A stretch of DNA of 9,559 nucleotides from Deltaproteobacteria bacterium (GCA_019314425.1 JAFCZI010000063.1:1-9559), one strand, 5' to 3'. Shown: positions 1-7,143, counted from the stretch's first letter. Notes: generated by a model from the sequence alone, not told the origin. Numbers and translations are program-made.

Positions 1-950
1 CTATCGATCTCAAAACTGCCCAAAATTTCATCTCCTGCGTTAAAAGACTCAAGTTCGGGAACATAATATTTTCTATCCTGAATAAGTTTTAACAAGAAAG
101 AAGGGGTTCCGGTTTCAAACCAGTAGTTTCGGAATTCACCCGTATCAAGATAAAGCAGAACATCAAAGGGGTTGTAAACAGGTTCACCAAAAAAATCATA
201 CCCATTATACCACTCTTTGATTGCGTTCATATCAACGTGTTTAAGCGGTTCCTTAAATGCGCATTCAAGTTCGTTCTGGGTATAACCGCAAATGGATGAA
301 TAACGGCTGTCAAGACTGATATCCTTGAGATTGTTCAGGCCGCTGAAAATACTCACCTTACTGAATCTGGAGACGCCAGTTAGAAATACAAATTGGAGAT
401 AGCGGTCCAGATCTTTAATAACAGAATAGAAACTTTTCAATTCTTCCCTGAATTCAATCGCTAGCTCAGGTCTATCGATATTGTCGAGGATCGGTTTATC
501 GTACTCATCAATCAGGATTACAACTTTTTGACGCTGTTTTTCAGATATTTTTCTGACGAGTTCATCAAACCGATCACTTATATTTTTTTTTTTTTTTTTT
601 ACCCCGTATTCTTCTGAAAATCGTGAAAGAATATAATTAAACCGTAAATTCAGGCTGTCAGTATCCTTGAAGATACCGGCGCCAAAACTGATATGCAGCA
701 CGGGCAATTGTTTATCCCAGTTCCAGTTATTTTCAAGGAACAACCCTTTAAAATATTCTTTCCTGCCCGCAAAAGCCTGGTGCAACGTATCCAGAAAAAG
801 ACTTTTTCCGAATCTTCTGGGACGGGAAAGAAAATAATAACCGGATTCTTCTTTAAGCAAAGCATAAACAAATTCGGTTTTATCTATGTAGTAGAAGTTT
901 CCAGATCTTATTTTTTCAAAACTCTGAATTCCGATGGGATATTTTTTCAC
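1..950 (-). CDS. AAA-ATPase-like / PD-(D/E)XK family protein (partial, C-terminus beyond left edge)
   Basis: The first 316 residues are present, starting at a GTG (948-950) with an AGGGAG-type ribosome binding site about 9-10 bases upstream; no in-frame ATG lies upstream. Visible motifs are a Walker A-like RPRRFGKSLFL (residues 43-53), a Walker B-like VVILIDEYDKPIL (143-155), and the family blocks FLTGVSRFSKVSIFSGLNNL (189-208) and CGYTQNELECAF (221-232). These match the family with an N-terminal AAA-ATPase-like domain (PF09820 type) and a C-terminal PD-(D/E)XK nuclease-like domain (DUF1703 type); the nuclease part would lie outside the window. Family members are often multicopy and poorly characterised, so cellular role is unknown. 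Codons 118-123 fall on an 18-bp A tract (T on the plus strand) that encodes a lysine run; with exactly 18 A the frame stays open to the window edge. A MITE-like element sits just upstream and may overlap its promoter. Confidence 0.88.
   Translation of the reverse strand, partial: MKKYPIGIQSFEKIRSGNFYYIDKTEFVYALLKEESGYYFLSRPRRFGKSLFLDTLHQAFAGRKEYFKGLFLENNWNWDKQLPVLHISFGAGIFKDTDSLNLRFNYILSRFSEEYGVKKKKKNISDRFDELVRKISEKQRQKVVILIDEYDKPILDNIDRPELAIEFREELKSFYSVIKDLDRYLQFVFLTGVSRFSKVSIFSGLNNLKDISLDSRYSSICGYTQNELECAFKEPLKHVDMNAIKEWYNGYDFFGEPVYNPFDVLLYLDTGEFRNYWFETGTPSFLLKLIQDRKYYVPELESFNAGDEILGSFEID
583..600. repeat. 18-bp poly-T (poly-A in the coding sense) tract inside the AAA-ATPase-like gene
   Basis: There is an uninterrupted run of 18 T on the plus strand. 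In the minus-strand gene it supplies the last base of a Val codon, five Lys codons and two bases of an Asn codon. With 18 bases the downstream motifs (DRFDEL, LIDEYDKP) are in frame; loss or gain of a base not a multiple of three would truncate the protein near residue 125. Such tracts are prone to polymerase slippage and to sequencing error. Confidence 0.95.
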
Positions 951-980
951 TGGCCCGCTCTCCCTGTGTTTCGTTGAAGT

Positions 981-1146
981 TTGATGGCGCCGTAAAAAGT
1001 CCCATCTACTGCGTTGCAGTGATTTTTCAGAATCTCAATAGGCTACAGGTATACCCGACGATCCTGAAAAACCACTACGTATTGTATATGGAACTTTTTA
1101 CAACGCTATCTGTAGATAAATTCGTGACTTTTTACGAGGGCATCAA
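981..1146. mobile_element. MITE-like inverted-repeat element, full copy 1 (166 bp)
   Basis: The left end TTGATGGCGCCGTAAAAAGT is matched in reverse complement by the right end (ACTTTTTACGAGGGCATCAA), with 3 mismatches over 21 positions. Pairing continues inward: CAGTGATTTTTCAG on the left faces CTGAAAAACCACT on the right, so the whole element can fold as an imperfect hairpin. A second copy of exactly the same length lies at 8684-8849 and a half copy at 4255-4306. It has no coding capacity, as expected of a non-autonomous element. AGTT flanks both sides if the ends are set at TGATGG/CATCA, a possible but weak target duplication. It lies between the dksA-like stop and the AAA-ATPase-like start, where it could also act as a transcript-end hairpin. 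Confidence 0.8.
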
Positions 1147-1178
1147 GTTTGGAATACGTCGGCAACAGTGGCCACGGT

Positions 1179-1532
1179 TTATATCTCCTTCTCTTTTGCG
1201 CAGGTGATACACGTCAAGATGCTGGGATCAAACGCCAGACGACCTTCGGCAATTTCCTCATCGCAGATGATGCAATAACCGTAATCGCCGGACTGCATGC
1301 GGCCGAGCGCCGACTGGATGCGTTGACGCTCAAGGTCTGTGAGGCGGGCGGCGGCCTGGGACATGGCTTGCTGCTGCATGGCGTCCATGCGCGTCAGGCG
1401 GCCAACCCTTCCCTGATCAAGTTCAACCGGCGCACCGCCCTCCTTTTTCTGGCTTTCCTGCGATGCGATTATGGCTTCGAGACGTTCCTTAAGGCGTTCC
1501 TCGTAATATTTCAAATCAATGTTATCGCGCAC
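1179..1532 (-). CDS. DksA/TraR-family C4 zinc-finger protein (117 aa)
   Basis: The protein has an N-terminal helical part rich in Lys, Glu and Gln (residues 7-80) and a C-terminal C4 zinc finger: C87-x2-C90 (YCIICDEEI) and C108-x2-C111 (TCITC), the DksA/TraR signature. DksA-type proteins insert a coiled coil into the RNA polymerase secondary channel and alter initiation, often with ppGpp. At 117 residues this one is shorter than classical DksA (about 150). The tip region reads ELDQGRVGRLTRMDAMQ and lacks the classical DxxDxA motif, as in the short DksA-like subgroup, so its output may differ from true DksA. The start is GTG (1530-1532), preceded by GAGAGAG at suitable spacing; an in-frame TGA just upstream rules out a longer product. 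It starts 64 bp after the maeB stop on the same strand and could be co-transcribed. The subgroup's role is not certain. Confidence 0.9.
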   Translation of the reverse strand: MRDNIDLKYYEERLKERLEAIIASQESQKKEGGAPVELDQGRVGRLTRMDAMQQQAMSQAAARLTDLERQRIQSALGRMQSGDYGYCIICDEEIAEGRLAFDPSILTCITCAKEKEI

Positions 1533-1596
1533 GGTATTTTGTCTCTCTCATGATAGTGATTCGAGCATGTTCAAAAAAGACTGATCTTCCTGTATG

Positions 1597-3852
1597 TCAA
1601 CCTTCCAGATCCTGGGCTTGGGCCACGGTAATGGCAATCACATGAACCACGTTTTCCATATCCGCATCCCGATGCAATACGTTAAAGGGCTTGCTGACGC
1701 CCATCAGCAGAGGTCCGACCGCTTTGGCGCCCCCCAGACGGCTCAGGAGTTTGTAGGCCACATTGGCGGTGGTCAGTCCGGGAAAGATGAGCACATTGGC
1801 AGGCCCATCCAGTCGGCTGAAAGGATATTCCCGGGCCAGAATTTCACCCACCACGGCGGTATCCGCCTGCATTTCTCCGTCAATCATTAATTCCGGCGCC
1901 CGTTCCCGGGCAATAGATACGGCTGCTTTGACCCTTTGGGCATCGGGATGCACCGTGCTACCGAAATTCGAAAAAGAAATCATGGCAACTTTGGGGGAAA
2001 TGTCAAAGAAACGGGCCATTTCTCCGGTCAGGATAGCAATTTCGGCCAGGTCTTCCGAGGATGGGGTGAAGTTCACCGTCGGGTCGGCAAAGAAGAACGT
2101 TTGATTCTTGAAAACCATCAGATAGACGCCGGAGACTTTTTTAACGCCCTTGCGTCGGGGAATAACTCGGAGTACCGGGCGGATGGCATCCGGGTAAGAA
2201 CAATTAATGCCATTCACCTGGCCGTCCACCAGCCCTTCATATACCATCATGGCGCCGAAAACATGCCGGTTTCTTAATTGCCGCTCTGTTTCAGCCAGGC
2301 TCCAGCCCTTTCGACAGCGCAATTGAAAAAGGGTTTTGGCAAATTCTTTTCGAAGGGGACTTTTCAGGTGATCCTTCACTTCGATGCCCTCCAGGGGGAT
2401 CCGCAGTTTTCGGGCCAGGGAGGTAATTTCATCTTCATCTCCGAGAAGCAGGGGGTGACATATCCCTTCCCTTGCAGCCTCATAAGCGGCCCGAAGGATG
2501 ACCGGGTGGTTTCCATCGGGGAGGACAATGCGTTTGGGGTTGTGCTGGGCGCGAATGGCGATTTTCCGCATGATTTCCCGCTCAGGTCCCAACGTCGCTT
2601 CAAGGTGATCGGCATAGGTTTGATCTTTGCCCAGATCGATTCGAGCCACACCACTCTCTACGGCCGCTCGTGCCACGGCAGGGGCCACAGTGAGCAGGAC
2701 CCGGGTATCCAGAGGCTTGGGTATGATGTATTCGGGCCCGAACCGAATGGGTTTGCCGCCATAGGCCCGGATGACTGAATCGGGCACGTCTTCGCGGGCC
2801 AGTTGGGCCAGGGCCTTGACTGCGGCGATTTTCATGGCGTTGTTGATGGTGGTGGCCCGAACATCAAGAGCCCCCCTGAAGATAAAGGGGAATCCGAGAA
2901 CATTATTGACCTGGTTGGGATAGTCGGAGCGCCCGGTGGCCACGAGGGCATCGGGACGTGCGGCTCTGGCTTCCTCATAACTAATTTCCGGGTATGGATT
3001 GGCCAGGGGGAAAATGATGGGGTTGTCGGCCATGAGGAGCAATAGCTCGGACGAAAAAGCGGCCTTCACGGAGAGTCCCACCAGCACGTTTGAACCCCGG
3101 ACGGCGTCTTCCAGGGTACGGTTTTGGGTTTCAAGGGCAAACGCTTCTTTGTAGGAGTTCATCCCCTCAGTGCGACCTTTGTAAATAACACCCCTGGAAT
3201 CCACCATGGAAATATTTTCTCTTGAAACACCCACGGAAACATACATTCGAGCGCAAGCCATGGCAGCCGCGCCCGCCCCGTTGACCACAATGCGCAGATC
3301 CGCCATGGTTCGGCCGGTTATCTCGCAGGCATTCAGCAGGGCGGCGCTGGAAATGATGGCTGTGCCGTGCTGGTCATCGTGAAAAACCGGGATGGACATT
3401 CGTTTTATGAGCTCTTCTTCAATGTAGAAGCAGTCCGGGGCCTTGATGTCCTCCAGGTTAATGCCGCCGAAAGTGGGTTCCAGGCTCGCTACGGTGTTGA
3501 TAAATTCATCGGGATCCGAGGTGTTGATTTCGAGGTCAAAGACATCCAGATCCGCAAATCGTTTAAACAGAACGCCCTTTCCCTCCATGACCGGTTTGCT
3601 CGCCAGTGCACCGATATTCCCGAGGCCGAGAACGGCGCTTCCGTTTGAAATGACCCCCACCAGATTGCTCCTGGCGGTGTAGTCAAAAGAACATTCCGGG
3701 TTTTTTTGAATTTCCAGACAGGGGATGGCAACACCGGGGGTGTAGGCCAGGCTCAGATCCCCTTGGGAAAAGCATGGTTTGGAGGGCACAACCTCTATTT
3801 TACCGGGCCGGGGGTACTTGTGGTACCGAAGCGCGTCCTGTTTGAGCGTCAT
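1597..3852 (-). CDS. maeB: NADP-dependent malic enzyme with C-terminal phosphotransacetylase-like domain (MaeB type)
   Basis: This 751-residue cytosolic enzyme would catalyse oxidative decarboxylation of malate to pyruvate and CO2 with reduction of NAD(P), linking the C4 acid pool to pyruvate and supplying NADPH. The length fits MaeB (E. coli, 759 aa). The malic enzyme half shows SLAYTPGVA with the catalytic Tyr37, GLGNIG (76-81), EGKGVLFK with the likely catalytic Lys92, metal ligands in FGGINLEDI (128-136) and FHDDQHGTA (157-165), and the nucleotide-binding loop NGAGAAA (191-197). From about residue 430 ([19 protein letters not shown]) the sequence becomes phosphotransacetylase-like; in MaeB proteins this domain is usually regulatory, binding acetyl-CoA, rather than catalytic. 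The ATG at 3850-3852 follows AGAGAGG with a 7-base spacer. The gene starts 16 bp after the dsrE-like stop, suggesting one transcript. No frame damage is visible; long open frames on the opposite strand are shadows. Confidence 0.97.
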   Translation of the reverse strand: MTLKQDALRYHKYPRPGKIEVVPSKPCFSQGDLSLAYTPGVAIPCLEIQKNPECSFDYTARSNLVGVISNGSAVLGLGNIGALASKPVMEGKGVLFKRFADLDVFDLEINTSDPDEFINTVASLEPTFGGINLEDIKAPDCFYIEEELIKRMSIPVFHDDQHGTAIISSAALLNACEITGRTMADLRIVVNGAGAAAMACARMYVSVGVSRENISMVDSRGVIYKGRTEGMNSYKEAFALETQNRTLEDAVRGSNVLVGLSVKAAFSSELLLLMADNPIIFPLANPYPEISYEEARAARPDALVATGRSDYPNQVNNVLGFPFIFRGALDVRATTINNAMKIAAVKALAQLAREDVPDSVIRAYGGKPIRFGPEYIIPKPLDTRVLLTVAPAVARAAVESGVARIDLGKDQTYADHLEATLGPEREIMRKIAIRAQHNPKRIVLPDGNHPVILRAAYEAAREGICHPLLLGDEDEITSLARKLRIPLEGIEVKDHLKSPLRKEFAKTLFQLRCRKGWSLAETERQLRNRHVFGAMMVYEGLVDGQVNGINCSYPDAIRPVLRVIPRRKGVKKVSGVYLMVFKNQTFFFADPTVNFTPSSEDLAEIAILTGEMARFFDISPKVAMISFSNFGSTVHPDAQRVKAAVSIARERAPELMIDGEMQADTAVVGEILAREYPFSRLDGPANVLIFPGLTTANVAYKLLSRLGGAKAVGPLLMGVSKPFNVLHRDADMENVVHVIAITVAQAQDLEG

Positions 3853-3868
3853 TCTGAAACCTCTCTGC

Positions 3869-4219
3869 TTAAAAATTAAAAACTTTGGCTTCCGCAGCCA
3901 TATCTATCAAATGGGGGCCGCCATCCAGAACCATGTTTGAAAAGAATTTTGATTCGTCAACCTGACGATTTTTGGCGCAAGGAATTCAGACGCCAATGGG
4001 AACTTCTTTCTCTACAAGGTAGGGGAAATAATAATTCGGGCAATCCGCTGTTTCCGTTTTCTGCGTAAAATCTCTTTCATTATTGGCCCACAATACACCG
4101 CCGTCTATCAAAAAAATATTTACATCGTGTCCTTTTGAATGGGAAATTTTGGCGAATTGAAAACACCTTGTCGCTTTCTCATTGTCATCCTGACTCAACA
4201 CAAATAAAAAATTGGCCAT
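3869..4219 (-). CDS. DsrE-family selenoprotein (116 aa, in-frame TGA read as selenocysteine)
   Basis: The frame begins at ATG (4217-4219), preceded by AAAGGAG with a 7-base spacer. It reads MANFLFVLSQDD...ATRCFQFAK...GHDVNIFLIDGGVLWAN, typical of small DsrE/DsrF-like sulfur-relay or redox proteins. At codon 78 (3986-3988) there is a TGA. The same frame continues IPCAKNRQVDESKFFSNMVL then DGGPHLIDMAAEAKVFNF to TAA (3869-3871), giving 116 residues. That is the usual family length, with the usual C-terminal block. Without readthrough the protein would be 77 residues and lack its redox site. The TGA lies in U78-I-P-C81, a UxxC in place of the CxxC found in cysteine homologues. A SECIS-like hairpin follows (see 3954-3968). 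DsrE-like selenoproteins are known in Sec-using bacteria, and sulfate reducers are Sec-rich (established knowledge recalled, not searched). Substrate and partner are unknown. maeB follows after 16 bp. The alternative is a nonsense-mutated pseudogene, less likely because the downstream part is intact. Confidence 0.87.
3954..3968 (-). promoter_or_regulatory. Bacterial SECIS-like hairpin for the DsrE selenoprotein
   Basis: In the mRNA sense the sequence is TCGTCA-GGT-TGACGA: a perfect 6-bp stem with a GGU apical loop. The loop G bases lie 24-25 nucleotides after the TGA. Bacterial SECIS elements are hairpins within the coding region just after the UGA, with the apical loop roughly 16-37 nucleotides downstream and a conserved G near its start; E. 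coli fdhF also uses an AGGU loop. The role, recruiting SelB with Sec-tRNA, is inferred from this match. Confidence 0.75.
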
Positions 4220-4254
4220 AGTCTAACTCCTTTCCTTTTTCATTAAATTAAAAG

Positions 4255-4306
4255 TGACGGCACCGTAAAAAGTCCCAGCTACTGCGTTGCAGTGACTCTT
4301 CAGAAT
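4255..4306. mobile_element. Half copy of the 166-bp MITE-like element
   Basis: These 52 bases match the left half of the elements at 981 and 8684: CACCGTAAAAAGTCCCAGCT followed by ACTGCGTTGCAGTGACTCTT and CAGAAT. The similarity then stops and there is no right arm, so this is a truncated or solo end. It lies 36-87 bp upstream of the DsrE selenoprotein start, in its probable promoter zone. Confidence 0.7.
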
Positions 4307-4579
4307 GCAATGCTTAGGGATAAAAATCAAGATTATTTTATGTGGAGAGCGAAATCCAACGCATGGATTCATGCTGAACTTAAAATATGCAATTGGCTTT
4401 TAGCTAAGGCGGCAAAGCCGCAGCTTTAGGTTTTTCAGCCAATGAACTTCTTGTTTTTTGTGACGGAAAACCAGGTGATAAGGTACTAAAAGATCGCAAA
4501 GGGTTAAATGACGTTCCCTTGGACGGAAAAGATGCCTTTTCCATTGACGCTTCCGCTTTCAAACCACTATATTCGCGCC
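4307..4579. other. Intergenic region between divergent dsrE-like and dinG-like genes, with an open but unassigned frame
   Basis: Together with the half MITE this makes a 360-bp gap between divergently read genes. From 4408 to 4605 one plus-strand frame stays open for 65 codons (GGKAAALGFSANELLVFCDG then KPGDKVLKDRKGLNDVPLDG and further) with a protein-like residue pattern. It has no start codon, because a TAA immediately precedes it, and it overlaps the helicase start. A different frame just upstream (from about 4341) reads MWRAKSNAWIHAELKICNWL. This could be a frameshifted gene remnant, but I do not recognise the family. The short hairpin GCGGC-AAA-GCCGC (4409-4421) lies at the frame's beginning. 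No clear promoter was identified. Confidence 0.35.
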
Positions 4580-6532
4580 ATGATCCATACATCCCTCACC
4601 AGTGAAGATATTCTAGGCCCGGACGGTATGTTGAGCCGGCGCATCGACGGTTTTGAAGTTCGTCCATCCCAGCTTGAGATGGCGCTCCTTATTCAGAAGG
4701 CTTTCCATGAACGCTTATCCGTCATCGTAGAGGCGGGAACAGGCACGGGGAAAACCTTTGGTTATCTCGTTCCGGTGTTGCTGAGCGGCAAAAAAGCGGT
4801 TATTTCCACCGGCACCAAGAATCTTCAAGAGCAGATCTTTAAAAAGGACATCCCCCTTCTCAAAAAGGCCACCTCTTTAGACATTGATGCCATGGTTATG
4901 AAGGGCCGAAAAAACTATCTCTGTCTGCATAAATATCATCAGCATTTTCTCCAGCAATCCCTCCCGGATACCGCACACGCGAAAACCCACAAAAAGATTG
5001 AGGTCTGGCTCAAAACAACGCCTTTCGGAGACCGCGGAGAGTTGGGCTGGCTGGCCGATGACGATCCTCTCTGGGACACGCTTTCCGCCTCGTCGGAGCA
5101 ATGCATCGGTTCGGACTGCATGTTTCTGGAAGACTGCTTTCTGGGAAAGCTGCGCAGCCGGGCGGCCCGGGCCAGGATCATCATCGTCAATCATCATCTG
5201 TTTTTTGCCGACATGAAAGTCAAAAAAGGCGGTTTTGGCGAAATTATCCCCCGATTTCAGGTCGCGGTTTTCGATGAAGCCCACACCATTGAAGAGATTG
5301 CCACCACGCATTTCGGAGAAAGCATCAGCACCCATCAGCTCACCGAATTCGTCAATGAACTGGAAAAGGAAATAAGGACCCTCCCCGCCAAAGAGCGTGC
5401 TGAAGCCAGGAAACCGCTGGATGATATCAAGGGAGCGTCAGAGCACCTGAAAAACTTCTTCAATGCGTCTGAAAATAAAGGGCGTATTGACCCGGAAACT
5501 CTGGTCGGCATCAGAAACGGGCCTGTCCGTGAAATTCGACGGGGCCTGTCGGCCGTTTTGAGCTCCCCGAATATTCAAAATCCCACGGCCCAATGGGGGC
5601 TGATTCTGGAACGTGCCAAAGAACTGGATCGCCAAATGGAGGAAATCGCCAGTAAAAGAGACGCCACCTGGCTGAACTGGTATGAACGGAGAAAACGAAG
5701 CCTGGTCCTTCATGCATCGCCCCTTGACGTGTCCGGTTCCATGAACCGGCATCTCTACGAAAAAGTGCACTCCGTGGTATTGACATCCGCCACCCTATCC
5801 ACAAACCACACCTTTGCGTATATCCATAGCCGCCTTGGACTTCCGGAAGGAACCCTTGAAGGACTTCATACGTCACATTTCGATTTTGAAACCCAGACCC
5901 GGCTTTATCTGCCCGGGAATCTCCCGGTCCCCAATGAACCCGACTTCGCGTCTGAAGCCGCCTCCGAGATCATGCGGATTCTCATGAAAACAAAGGGCCG
6001 GGCACTGGTCCTGTTTACCAGCTATTTCAATCTTCACAGGGTTCACGAGATCATAGCGGGCCAACTCCCCTACACGGTTTTCAAACAGGGGGACGCACCC
6101 AGATCCACCCTGCTTGAAAAATTCAAAGAGGATATTCATTCCGTTCTTCTGGCCACGGGATCCTTCTGGCAGGGCGTAGACGTACCCGGGGAGGCGTTGA
6201 GCTGTCTTATTATTGACAAACTTCCCTTTGCCTCGCCCGGGGACCCGATGGTGGCGGCCAGGGTTGAGGCCATCCGATCGGGCGGCGGGAACCCCTTTAT
6301 GGATTATCAGGTGCCCTCGGCCATCATTTCCCTGAAGCAGGGGCTTGGGCGATTGATTCGAAAGGCATCCGACCATGGAGTACTGGCAATCCTGGACAAA
6401 AGAATCCTGACCAGCCGCTATGGCGGCGTATTTCTGAAAAGCCTGCCCCACATCCCCGTCATTCGCGACAGGGCGGAAATCGACCGGTTTTTCGAATCTC
6501 AAAAAGGAACGGCAAAAGGAGCGGCAAAATGA
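4580..6532 (+). CDS. dinG: DinG/YoaA-family ATP-dependent DNA helicase (iron-sulfur, XPD-like)
   Basis: This is a 650-residue superfamily 2 helicase that would unwind DNA 5'-3', probably in repair or R-loop/D-loop processing. Visible elements are Q-motif-like RPSQLEMA (28-35), Walker A EAGTGTGKT (51-59), four cysteines positioned for a 4Fe-4S cluster (C115, C175, C180, C186), IIIVNHHLFFADM, Walker B/DEAH box VFDEAH (230-235), the C-terminal motif SFWQGVDVPGEAL, and motif VI QGLGRLIRK (587-595). The length is closer to YoaA (about 636) than E. coli DinG (716). The chosen start, ATG 4580, gives the usual N-terminus (SEDILGPDGMLSRRIDGFEV) but has no good ribosome binding site. ATG 4508 in the same frame adds 24 unfamiliar residues and has a weak AAAGGG upstream, so the start is uncertain. 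The stop overlaps the Nudix gene start by 4 bp, indicating translational coupling. Confidence 0.94.
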   Translation: MIHTSLTSEDILGPDGMLSRRIDGFEVRPSQLEMALLIQKAFHERLSVIVEAGTGTGKTFGYLVPVLLSGKKAVISTGTKNLQEQIFKKDIPLLKKATSLDIDAMVMKGRKNYLCLHKYHQHFLQQSLPDTAHAKTHKKIEVWLKTTPFGDRGELGWLADDDPLWDTLSASSEQCIGSDCMFLEDCFLGKLRSRAARARIIIVNHHLFFADMKVKKGGFGEIIPRFQVAVFDEAHTIEEIATTHFGESISTHQLTEFVNELEKEIRTLPAKERAEARKPLDDIKGASEHLKNFFNASENKGRIDPETLVGIRNGPVREIRRGLSAVLSSPNIQNPTAQWGLILERAKELDRQMEEIASKRDATWLNWYERRKRSLVLHASPLDVSGSMNRHLYEKVHSVVLTSATLSTNHTFAYIHSRLGLPEGTLEGLHTSHFDFETQTRLYLPGNLPVPNEPDFASEAASEIMRILMKTKGRALVLFTSYFNLHRVHEIIAGQLPYTVFKQGDAPRSTLLEKFKEDIHSVLLATGSFWQGVDVPGEALSCLIIDKLPFASPGDPMVAARVEAIRSGGGNPFMDYQVPSAIISLKQGLGRLIRKASDHGVLAILDKRILTSRYGGVFLKSLPHIPVIRDRAEIDRFFESQKGTAKGAAK

Positions 6533-7083
6533 GCCCAAAACCGTGGGAAATTGTATCCAGCACCAAGGACCGCAACTATCGCATTTTCAATCTGCGTACC
6601 GATCTGGCCGTGTCACCCCGTACCGGAAAACAGCATCATTTTTTCATTATGGAATCTCCCCCCTGGGTCAATGTCATACCCCTGACCCCTCAAAATGAGG
6701 TGGTTCTGGTAAAACAGTACCGTCACGGCACACAGGATGTTACCCTGGAGATCCCCGGCGGTCTCGTAGAGGACTCAGACTCACCGGAAGGGGCCGCGAA
6801 AAGGGAGTTGTTGGAAGAAACCGGCTATGGCGCTTCGGAAGTCGTTCTCCTGGGAAGCGTTCATCCCAGCCCCGCCATACAGGACAACCAATGCTTCACC
6901 TACCTGGCCAAAAATGTGTTTGTTTCCGGCGATCAAGAACAGGACGACAAAGAAGATATCCAGGTTGTGCTTCGGCCCCTTGCCGAAATTCCCCACATGA
7001 TAAAAGAGGGGGAAATCACCCATGCTCTCGTCCTGGCGGCCTTTTACCGCTATTTTATGGAATATGCACCCGCCTTCACGTAG
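6529..7083 (+). CDS. Nudix hydrolase, ADP-ribose pyrophosphatase-like (184 aa)
   Basis: The protein is likely to hydrolyse ADP-ribose or a similar nucleoside diphosphate derivative to AMP and a phosphorylated sugar, in the cytosol. The Nudix box runs from G78 to Y100 (GLVEDSDSPEGAAKRELLEE then TGY), with the metal-binding R92-E93 and E96-E97. The position usually held by the first Glu of GX5EX7REUXEEXGU is Asp84 here, a conservative change. VKQYRHG (61-67) and LEIPGGLVE (73-81) are typical of the ADP-ribose group, as is a proline about 15 residues after the box (P115 in HPSPAIQD). The ATG overlaps the helicase stop (ATGA) and is preceded by AAAGGAG with a 7-base spacer, so the pair is almost surely an operon. 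The functional link may be clearance of ADP-ribose-type damage products, but this is speculative. Confidence 0.92.
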   Translation: MSPKPWEIVSSTKDRNYRIFNLRTDLAVSPRTGKQHHFFIMESPPWVNVIPLTPQNEVVLVKQYRHGTQDVTLEIPGGLVEDSDSPEGAAKRELLEETGYGASEVVLLGSVHPSPAIQDNQCFTYLAKNVFVSGDQEQDDKEDIQVVLRPLAEIPHMIKEGEITHALVLAAFYRYFMEYAPAFT

Positions 7084-7143
7084 CCCAAATGCCTTGACTA
7101 CACAAACGCGGATTCTTATATTTCCGGAGCGGTATCGCCAGAC

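Noticed and set aside
650..871. Minus-strand open frame MFMLCLKKN... inside the AAA-ATPase-like gene.
   Set aside because: It is one frame off from the reading that carries Walker A, Walker B and the family blocks, so it is a shadow.
1533..1599. The maeB stop is also TGA and the frame stays open for about 24 more codons.
   Set aside because: MaeB already has its normal length and C-terminus, there is no Cys-type position or family sequence after the stop, and no suitable hairpin is visible. It is an ordinary stop.
2278..2778. A 166-codon open frame on the plus strand inside maeB, and several others like it.
   Set aside because: They lie antisense to strongly conserved maeB motifs and have low-complexity, unrecognisable translations. 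They are shadows of the real gene.
4409..4435. Hairpin GCGGC-AAA-GCCGC followed by AGCTTTAGGTTTTT, resembling a terminator.
   Set aside because: No plus-strand gene ends here, the stem is only 5 bp and the T run is separated from it.
4877..6538. Long minus-strand open frames of up to 221 codons opposite the helicase gene.
   Set aside because: The plus-strand frame carries all helicase motifs. The antisense frames have no family-like sequence or plausible ribosome binding sites.
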